Origin: Palaemon carinicauda
Taxonomy: Eukaryota; Arthropoda; Malacostraca; Decapoda; Palaemonidae
Assembly: GCF_036898095.1 (NCBI RefSeq)
Contig: NC_090766.1
Coordinates: 32,736,516 to 32,800,515 of the forward strand
DNA length: 64,000 nucleotides
Direction: 5' to 3'
Shown here piece after piece: positions 53,801-62,439 of this stretch. How positions within the stretch are numbered: position 1 is the first letter of the stretch; every line of letters begins with the position of its first letter. The notes beneath the pieces were generated by a model. The model was not told the origin of the DNA. It did no database searches and saw only the letters and a list, made by a program, of their open reading frames with translations. The translations under genes and the position numbers were made by a program.

Positions 53801-54000
53801 TAACCAAACTTGTTAGAGTAGGGAGAGATGGAATCGCTCTAAGGAAGTGCACCCAATCACACCCTTACTTCAGGGATATAACCAAACTTGTTAGAGTAGG
53901 GAGAGATGGAATCGCTCTAAGGAAGTGCACCCAATCACACCCTTACTTCAGGGATATAACCAAACTTGTTAAAGTAGGGAGAGATGGAATAGCTCTAAGG
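50850..54000 (+). repeat. Three-monomer higher-order repeat, ~235 bp
   Basis: GAGGTGC variants lie at 50,861, 51,096, 51,331 and 51,567, spaced 235, 235 and 236 bp, then at 51,958, 52,351 and 52,508. GTTAAAG variants lie at 52,241, 52,476, 52,711, 52,949, 53,106, 53,262, 53,498 and 53,968, spaced 235, 235, 238, 157, 156, 236 and 470 bp. Most spacings are three monomers; 157 and 156 are two. In the clearest part (about 52,380-52,960) junctions cycle ATAAT, CTAT(T), ATAT/ATGAT, and the GTTAAAG monomer always follows the CTAT(T) junction. Confidence 0.85.
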
Positions 54001-55337
54001 AAGTGCACCCAATCACACCCTTACTTCAGGGATATAACCAAACTTGTTAGAGTAGGAGAGATGGAATCGCTCTAAGGAAGTGCACCCAATCACACCCTTA
54101 CTTCAGGGATAATAACCAAACTTGTTAGAGTAGGGAGAGATGGAATCGCTCTAAGGAAGTGCACCCAATCACACCCTTACTTCAGGGATAATAACCAAAC
54201 TTGTTAAGTAGGGAGAGATGGAATCGCTCTAAGGAAGTGCACCCAATCACACCCTTACTTCAGGGATATAACCAAACTTGTTAGAGTAGGGAGAGATGGA
54301 ATCGCTCTAAGGAAGTGCACCCAATCACACCCTTACTTCAGGGCTATAACCAAACTTGTTAGAGTAGGGAGAGATGGAATCGCTCTAAGGAAGTGCACCC
54401 AATCACACCCTTACTTCAGGGATATAACCAAACTTGTTAGAGTAGGAGAGATGGAATCGCTCTAAGGAAGTGCACCCAATCACACCCTTACTTCAGGGAT
54501 AATAACCAAACTTGTTAGAGTAGGGAGAGATGGAATCGCTCTAAGGAAGTGCACCCAATCACACCCTTACTTCAGGGCTAATAACCAAACTTGTTAGAGT
54601 AGGGAGAGATGGAATCGCTCTAAGGAAGTGCACCCAATCACACCCTTACTTCAGGGATATAACCAAACTTGTTAGAGTAGGGAGAGATGGAATCGCTCTA
54701 AGGAAGTGCACCCAATCACACCCTTACTTCAGGGATAATAACCAAACTTGTTAGAGTAGGGAGAGATGGAATCGCTCTAAGGAAGTGCACCCAATCACAC
54801 CCTTACTTCAGGGATATAACCAAACTTGTTAGAGTAGGGAGAGATGGAATCGCTCTAAGGAAGTGCACCCAATCACACCCTTACTTCAGGGATATTAACC
54901 AAACTTGTTAGAGTAGGGAGAGATGGAATCGCTCTAAGGAAGTGCACCCAATCACACCCTTACTTCAGGGATATAACCAAACTTGTTAGAGTAGGGAGAG
55001 ATGGAATCGCTCTAAGGAAGTGCACCCAATCACACCCTTACTTCAGGGATATAACCAAACTTGTTAGAGTAGGGAGAGATGGAATCGCTCTAAGGAAGTG
55101 CACCCAATCACACCCTTACTTCAGGGCTATTAACCAAACTTGTTAGAGTAGGGAGAGATGGAATCGCTCTAAGGAAGTGCACCCAATCACACCCTTACTT
55201 CAGGGATTAACCAAACTTGTTAGAGTAGGGAGAGATGGAATCGCTCTAAGGAAGTGCACCCAATCACACCCTTACTTCAGGGATTAACCAAACTTGTTAG
55301 AGTAGGGAGAGATGGAATCGCTCTAAGGAAGTGCACC
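54000..55337 (+). repeat. Array segment with ATAT/ATAAT junctions before the gap
   Basis: These monomers resemble those of the preceding trimer region in using ATAT and ATAAT junctions, but lack its GTTAAAG and GAGGTGC markers. GAGTAGGAGAG (one base shorter) appears near 54,050 and 54,440, about 390 bp (five monomers) apart, with similar neighbours, suggesting a local five-monomer duplication. The last two junctions before the gap are ATT. Confidence 0.65.
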
Positions 55338-55837
55338 NNNNNNNNNNNNNNNNNNNNNNNNNNNNNNNNNNNNNNNNNNNNNNNNNNNNNNNNNNNNNNN
55401 NNNNNNNNNNNNNNNNNNNNNNNNNNNNNNNNNNNNNNNNNNNNNNNNNNNNNNNNNNNNNNNNNNNNNNNNNNNNNNNNNNNNNNNNNNNNNNNNNNNN
55501 NNNNNNNNNNNNNNNNNNNNNNNNNNNNNNNNNNNNNNNNNNNNNNNNNNNNNNNNNNNNNNNNNNNNNNNNNNNNNNNNNNNNNNNNNNNNNNNNNNNN
55601 NNNNNNNNNNNNNNNNNNNNNNNNNNNNNNNNNNNNNNNNNNNNNNNNNNNNNNNNNNNNNNNNNNNNNNNNNNNNNNNNNNNNNNNNNNNNNNNNNNNN
55701 NNNNNNNNNNNNNNNNNNNNNNNNNNNNNNNNNNNNNNNNNNNNNNNNNNNNNNNNNNNNNNNNNNNNNNNNNNNNNNNNNNNNNNNNNNNNNNNNNNNN
55801 NNNNNNNNNNNNNNNNNNNNNNNNNNNNNNNNNNNNN
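55338..55837. other. Assembly gap, 500 N
   Basis: This is exactly 500 unknown bases inside the satellite array. The left flank stops at monomer position 52 (after GTGCACC) and the right flank resumes at position 29 (GGAATCGCTC). Continuous repeats would need about 55 bp plus a multiple of 79 to join these phases, and 500 does not fit (nearest about 450 or 529). The round number and the phase mismatch suggest a placeholder of unknown true length, not a measured gap. Open frames drawn through it are meaningless. Confidence 0.97.
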
Positions 55838-56219
55838 GGAATCGCTCTAAGGAAGTGCACCCAATCACACCCTTACTTCAGGGATGATAACCAAACTTGT
55901 TAGAGAGGGAGAGATGGAATCGCTCTAAGGAAGTGCACCCAATCACACCCTTACTTCAGGGATGATAACCAAACTTGTTAGAGTAGGGAGAGATGGAATC
56001 GCTCTAAGGAAGTGCACCCAATCACACCCTTACTTCAGGGATATAACCAAACTTGTTAGAGTAGGGAGAGATGGAATCGCTCTAAGGAAGTGCACCCAAT
56101 CACACCCTTACTTCAGGGATGATAACCAAACTTGTTAGAGTAGGGAGAGATGGAATCGCTCTAAGGAAGTGCACCCAATCACACCCTTACTTCAGGGATG
56201 ATTAACCAAACTTGTTAGA

Positions 56220-58930
56220 GTAGGGAGAGATGGAATCACTCTAAGGAAGTGCACCCAATCACACCCTTACTTCAGGGGCTATTAACCAAACTTGTTAGAG
56301 TAGGGAGAGATGGAATCGCTCTAAGGAAGTGCACCCAATCACACCCTTACTTCAGGGCTATTAACCAAACTTGTTAGAGTAGGGAGAGATGGAATCGCTC
56401 TAAGGAAGTGCACCCAATCACACCCTTACTTCAGGGCTATTAACCAAACTTGTTAGAGTAGGGAGAGATGGAATCGCTCTAAGGAAGTGCACCCAATCAC
56501 ACCCTTACTTCAGGGCTATTAACCAAACTTGTTAGAGTAGGGAGAGATGGAATCGCTCTAAGAAAGTGCACCCAATCACACCCTTACTTCAGGGATTAAC
56601 CAAACTTGTTAGAGTAGGGAGAGATGAAATCGCTCTAAGGAAGTGCACCCAATCACACCCTTGCTTCAGGGATGTTAACCAAACTTGTTAGAGTAGGGAG
56701 AGATGGAATCGCTCTAAGGAAGTGCACCCAATCACACCCTTACTTCAGGGATGATAACCAAACTTGTTAGAGTAGGGAGAGATGGAATCGCTCTAAGGAA
56801 GTGCACCCAATCACACCCTTGCTTCAGGGATGATAACCAAACTTGTTAGAGTAGGGAGAGATGGAATCGCTCTAAGGAAGTGCACCCAATCACACCCTTG
56901 CTTCAGGGATGATAACCAAACTTGTTAGAGTAGGGAGAGATGGAATCGCTCTAAGGAAGTGCACCCAATCACACCCTTACTTCAGGGATGATAACCAAAA
57001 TTGTTAGAGTGTGGAGAGATGGAATAGCTCTAAGGAAGTGCACCCAATCACACCCTTACTTCAGGGCTATTAACCCAACTTGTTAGAGTAGGGAGAGATG
57101 GAATCGCTCTAAGGAAGTGCACCCAATCACACCCTTACTTCAGGGATGATAACCCAACTTGTTAGAGTAGGGAGAGATGGAATCGCTCTAAGGAAGTGCA
57201 CCCAATCACACCCATATTTCGGGGCTATTAACCAAACTTGTTAGAGAAGGGAGAGATGGAATTGCTCTAAGGAAGTGCACCCAATCAAACCCTTACTTCA
57301 GGGATGATAACCAAACTTGTTAGAGTAGGGAGAGATGGAATCGCTCTAAGGAAGTGCACCCAATCACACCCTTACTTCAGGGCTATTAACCAAACTTGTT
57401 AGAGAAATGAGGGATGGAATCGCTCTAAGGAAGTGCACCCAATCACACCCTTACTTCAGGGATGATAACCAAACTTGTTAGAGTAGGGAGAGATGGAATC
57501 GCTCTAAGGAAGTGCACCCAATCACACCCTTACTTCAGGGATGATAACCAAACTTGTTAGAGTAGGGAGAGATGGAATCGCTCTAAGGAAGTGCACCCAA
57601 TCAAACCCTTACTTCAGGGATGATAACCAAACTTGTTAGAGTAGGGAGAGATGGAATCGCTCTAAGGAAGTGCACTCAATCACACCCATATTTCGGGGCT
57701 ATTAACCAAACTTGTTAGAGTAGGGAGAGATGGAATAGCTCTAAGGAAGTGCACCCAATCACACCCTTACTTCAGGGCTATTAACCAAACTTGTTAGAGT
57801 AGGGAGAGATGGAATCGCTCTAAGGAAGTGCACCCAATCACACCCTTACTTCAGGGCTATTAACCAAACTTGTTAGAGTAGGGAGAGATGGAATCGCTCT
57901 AAGGAAGTGCACCCAATCACACCCTTACTTCAGGGATGATAACCAAACTTGTTAGAGTAGGGAGAGATGGAATTGCTCTAAGGAAGTGCACCCAATCACA
58001 CCCTTACTTCAGGGATGATAACCAAACTTGTTAGAGTAGGGAGAGATGGAATCGCTCTAAGGAAGTGCACCCAATCACACCCATTTTTCGGGGCTATTAA
58101 CCAAACTTGTTAGAGTAGGGAGAGATGGAATAGCTCTAAGGAAGTGCACCCAATCACACCCTTACTTCAGGGCTATTAACCAAACTTGTTAGAGTAGGGA
58201 GAGATGGAATCGCTCTAAGGAAGTGCAGCCAATCACACCCTTACTTCAGGGCTATTAACCAAACTTGTTAGAGTAGGGAGAGATGGAATCGCTCTAAGGA
58301 AGTGCACCCAATCACACCCTTACTTCAGGGATATAACCAAACTTGTTAGAGTAGGGAGAGATGGAATCGCTCTAAGGAAGTGCACCCAATCACACCCTTA
58401 CTTCAGGGATGATAACCAAACTTGTTAGAGTAGGGAGAGATGGAATCGCTCTAAGGAAGTGCACCCAATCACACCCTTACTTCAGGGATGTTAACCAAAC
58501 TTGTTAGAGTAGGGAGAGATGGAATAGCTCTAAGGAAGTGCACCCAATCACACCCTTGCTTCAGGGATGTTAACCAAACTTGTTAGAGTAGGGAGAGATG
58601 GAATAGCTCTAAGGAAGTGCACCCAATCACACCCTTCTTCAGGGATGTAACCAAACTTGTTAGAGTAGGGAGAGATGGAATAGCTCTAAGGAAGTGCACC
58701 CAATCACACCCTTGCTTCAGGGATGTTAACCAAACTTGTTAGAGTAGGGAGAGATGGAATAGCTCTAAGGAAGTGCACCCAATCACACCCTTGCTTCAGG
58801 GATGTTAACCAAACTTGTTAGAGTAGGGAGAGATGGAATCGCTCTAAGGAAGTGCACCCAATCACACCCTTGCTTCAGGGATGTTAACCAAACTTGTTAG
58901 AGTAGGGAGAGATGGAATAGCTCTAAGGAA
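56220..58930 (+). repeat. Higher-order module, copy D (related to A/B/C)
   Basis: Markers shared with A/B/C include GAGATGAAATCG (56,621), GCTTCAGGGATGTT just after it, CCCATATTTCGGGG with GAATTGCTC, GTGCACTCAATC (57,670) and a closing GCTTC/CTTCTTC tail (about 58,500-58,930, five copies). The distance between the first and last of these markers is 1,049 bp against 970 in A, so D carries one extra monomer. D has its own variants: AACCAAAATTG with AGAGTGTGGA (57,006), AACCCAACTTG, CAATCAAACCC and AGAGAAATGAGGG (57,401). Confidence 0.82.
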
Positions 58931-61244
58931 GTGCACCCAATCACACCCATATTTCGGGGCTATTAACCAAACTTGTTAGAGAAGGGAGAGATGGAATCGC
59001 TCTAAGGAAGTGCACCCAATCACACCCTTACTTCAGGGATGTTAACCAAACTTGTTAGAGTAGGGAGAGATGGAATAGCTCTAAGGAAGTGCACCCAATC
59101 ACACCCATATTTCGGGGCTATTAACCAAACTTGTTAGAGTAGGGAGAGATGGAATCGCTCTAAGGAAGTGCACCCAATCACACCCTTACTTCAGGGATGA
59201 TAACCAAACTTGTTAGAGTAGGGAGAGATGGAATCGCTCTAAGGAAGTGCACCCAATCACACCCTTACTTCAGGGATTAACCAAACTTGTTAGAGTAGGG
59301 AGAGATGGAATCGCTCTAAGGAAGTGCACCCAATCACACCCTTACTTCAGGGATGTAACCAAACTTGTTAGAGTAGGGAGAGATGGAATCGCTCTAAGGA
59401 AGTGCACCCAATCACACCCTTACTTCAGGGATGCTATTAACCAAACTTGTTAGAGAAGGGAGAGATGGAATCGCTCTAAGGAAGTGCACCCAATCACACC
59501 CTTACTTCAGGGATGATAACCAAACTTGTTAGAGTAGGGAGAGATGGAATCGCTCTAAGGAAGTGCACCCAATCACACCCTTACTTCAGGGCTATTAACC
59601 AAACTTGTTAGAGAAGGGAGAGATGGAATCGCTCTAAGGAAGTGCACCCAATCACACCCTTACTTCAGGGATGATAACCAAACTTGTTAGAGTAGGGAGA
59701 GATGGAATCGCTCTAAGGAAGTGCACCCAATCACACCCTTACTTCAGGGCTATTAACCAAACTTGTTAGAGTAGGGAGAGATGGAATCGCTCTAAGGAAG
59801 TGCACCCAATCACACCCTTACTTCAGGGCTATTAACCAAACTTGTTAGAGTAGGGAGAGATGGAATCGCTCTAAGGAAGTGCACCCAATCACACCCTTAC
59901 TTCAGGGATGATAACCAAACTTGTTAGAGTAGGGAGAGATGGAATCGCTCTAAGGAAGTGCACCCAATCACACCCTTACTTCAGGGCTATTAACCAAACT
60001 TGTTAGAGTAGGGAGAGATGGAATCGCTCTAAGGAAGTGCACCCAATCACACCCTTACTTCAGGGATGATAACCAAACTTGTTAGAGTAGGGAGAGATGG
60101 AATCGCTCTAAGGAAGTGCACCCAATCACACCCTTACTTCAGGGATGTAACCAAACTTGTTAGAGTAGGGAGAGATGGAATCGCTCTAAGGAAGTGCACC
60201 CAATCACACCCTTACTTCAGGGATTAACCAAACTTGTTAGAGTAGGGAGAGATGGAATCGCTCTAAGGAAGTGCACCCAATCACACCCTTACTTCAGGGC
60301 TATAACCAAACTTGTTAGAGTAGGGAGAGATGGAATCGCTCTAAGGAAGTGCACCCAATCACACCCTTACTTCAGGGATGATAACCAAACTTGTTAGAGT
60401 AGGGAGAGATGGAATCGCTCTAAGGAAGTGCACCCAATCACACCCTTACTTCAGGGATGATAACCAAACTTGTTAGAGTAGGGAGAGATGGAATCGCTCT
60501 AAGGAAGTGCACCCAATCACACCCTTACTTCAGGGATGATAACCAAACTTGTTAGAGTAGGGAGAGATGGAATCGCTCTAAGGAAGTGCACCCAATCACA
60601 CCCTTACTTCAGGGCTATTAACCAAACTTGTTAGAGTAGGGAGAGATGGAATCGCTCTAAGGAAGTGCACCCAATCACACCCTTACTTCAGGGATGATAA
60701 CCAAACTTGTTAGAGTAGGGAGAGATGGAATCGCTCTAAGGAAGTGCACCCAATCACACCCTTACTTCAGGGCTATTAACCAAACTTGTTAGAGTAGGGA
60801 GAGATGGAATCGCTCTAAGGAAGTGCACCCAATCACACCCTTACTTCAGGGCTATTAACCAAACTTGTTAGAGAGGGAGAGATGGAATCGCTCTAAGGAA
60901 GTGCACCCAATCACACCCTTACTTCAGGGATGATAACCAAACTTGTTAGAGTAGGGAGAGATGGAATCGCTCTAAGGAAGTGCACCCAATCACACCCTTA
61001 CTTCAGGGATGTAACCAAACTTGTTAGAGTAGGGAGAGATGGAATCGCTCTAAGGAAGTGCACCCAATCACACCCTTACTTCAGGGATGATAACCAAACT
61101 TGTTAGAGTAGGGAGAGATGGAATCGCTCTAAGGAAGTGCACCCAATCACACCCTTACTTCAGGGATGATAACCAAACTTGTTAGAGTAGGGAGAGATGG
61201 AATAGCTCTAAGGAAGTGCACCCAATCACACCCTTGCTTCAGGG

Positions 61245-61655
61245 ATGTTAACCAAACTTGTTAGAGTAGGGAGAGATGGAATCGCTCTAAGGAAGTGCAC
61301 CCAATCACACCCTTACTTCAGGGATGTAACCAAACTTGTTAGAGTAGGGAGAGATGGAATAGCTCTAAGGAAGTGCACCCAATCACACCCTTACTTCAGG
61401 GATGTAACCAAACTTGTTAGAGTAGGGAGAGATGGAATAGCTCTAAGGAAGTGCACCCAATCACACCCTTACTTCAGGGATGTAACCAAACTTGTTAGAG
61501 TAGGGAGAGATGGAATCGCTCTAAGGAAGTGCACCCAATCACACCCTTACTTCAGGGATGTAACCAAACTTGTTAGAGTAGGGAGAGATGGAATCGCTCT
61601 AAGGAAGTGCACCCAATCACACCCTTACTTCAGGGATGATAACCAAACTTGTTAG
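61245..61655 (+). repeat. Run of five 78-bp monomers (in-frame, not a gene)
   Basis: Consecutive ATGT-junction monomers of 78 bp keep one frame open for 136 codons: a 26-residue unit (TKLVRVGRDG-IALRKCTQSH-PYFRDV) repeated five times, ending at TAG in TTGTTAG once a 79-bp monomer shifts the frame. Nothing supports translation: no conserved start context, no non-repeat domain, and the frame breaks wherever junction length changes. Similar runs lie at 18,788-19,123, 43,986-44,318 and 53,013-53,423. Confidence 0.85.
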
Positions 61656-62439
61656 AGTAGGGAGAGATGGAATCGCTCTAAGGAAGTGCACCCAATCACA
61701 CCCATTACTTCGGGGCTATTAACCAAACTTGTTAGAGAAGGGAGAGATGGAATCGCTCTAAGGAAGTGCACCCAATCACACCCTTACTTCAGGGATATAA
61801 CCAAACTTGTTAGAGTAGGGAGAGATGGAATCGCTCTAAGGAAGTGCACCCAATCACACCCTTACTTCAGGGCTATTAACCAAACTTGTTAGAGTAGGGA
61901 GAGATGGAATCGCTCTAAGGAAGTGCACCCAATCACACCCTTACTTCAGGGATATAACCAAACTTGTTAGAGTAGGGAGAGATGGAATCGCTCTAAGGAA
62001 GTGCACCCAATCACACCCTTACTTCAGGGCTATAACCAAACTTGTTAGAGTAGGGAGAGATGGAATCGCTCTAAGGAAGTGCACCCAATCACACCCTTAC
62101 TTCAGGGATGATAACCAAACTTGTTAGAGTAGGGAGAGATGGAATCGCTCTAAGGAAGTGCACCCAATCACACCCTTACTTCAGGGATGATAACCAAACT
62201 TGTTAGAGTAGGGAGAGATGGAATCGCTCTAAGGAAGTGCACCCAATCACACCCTTACTTCAGGGATGATAACCAAACTTGTTAGAGTAGGGAGAGATGG
62301 AATCGCTCTAAGGAAGTGCACCCAATCACACCCTTACTTCAGGGATTAACCAAACTTGTTAGAGTAGGGAGAGATGGAATCGCTCTAAGGAAGTGCACCC
62401 AATCACACCCTTACTTCAGGGATGATAACCAAACTTGTT

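Larger units (their letters stand above)
1..55337 (+). repeat. Satellite DNA array, ~79-bp monomer, part before the gap
   Basis: An uninterrupted head-to-tail array fills this stretch. Almost every monomer contains CCAAACTTGTTAGAG, GGAGAGATGGAAT, CTCTAAGGAAGTGCACCC and AATCACACCC in the same order and orientation. The usual length is 79 bp when the junction between GGG and AACC is ATGAT, CTATT, ATGTT, ATATT or ATAAT; 78 bp with ATGT, ATAT or CTAT; 77 with ATT; 76 with AT; 80 with ATGATT; 82 with ATGCTATT. I saw no inverted monomers and no unrelated insert. The array starts inside a monomer at base 1, so its left edge lies outside the window. The size and nested structure suggest a eukaryotic heterochromatic satellite. 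That is inference, as no flanking sequence or family match is available. Confidence 0.97.

Noticed and set aside
55254..55903. Open frames of about 180-198 codons around 55.3-55.9 kb
   Set aside because: They are open only because they cross 500 unknown bases.
1742..61892. Many open frames of 60-136 codons on both strands as protein-coding genes
   Set aside because: All are translations of the satellite, start and stop where junction length changes frame, contain only the 26-residue repeat, and recur with the same sequence throughout. No gene-like domain, intron signal or unique sequence supports them.
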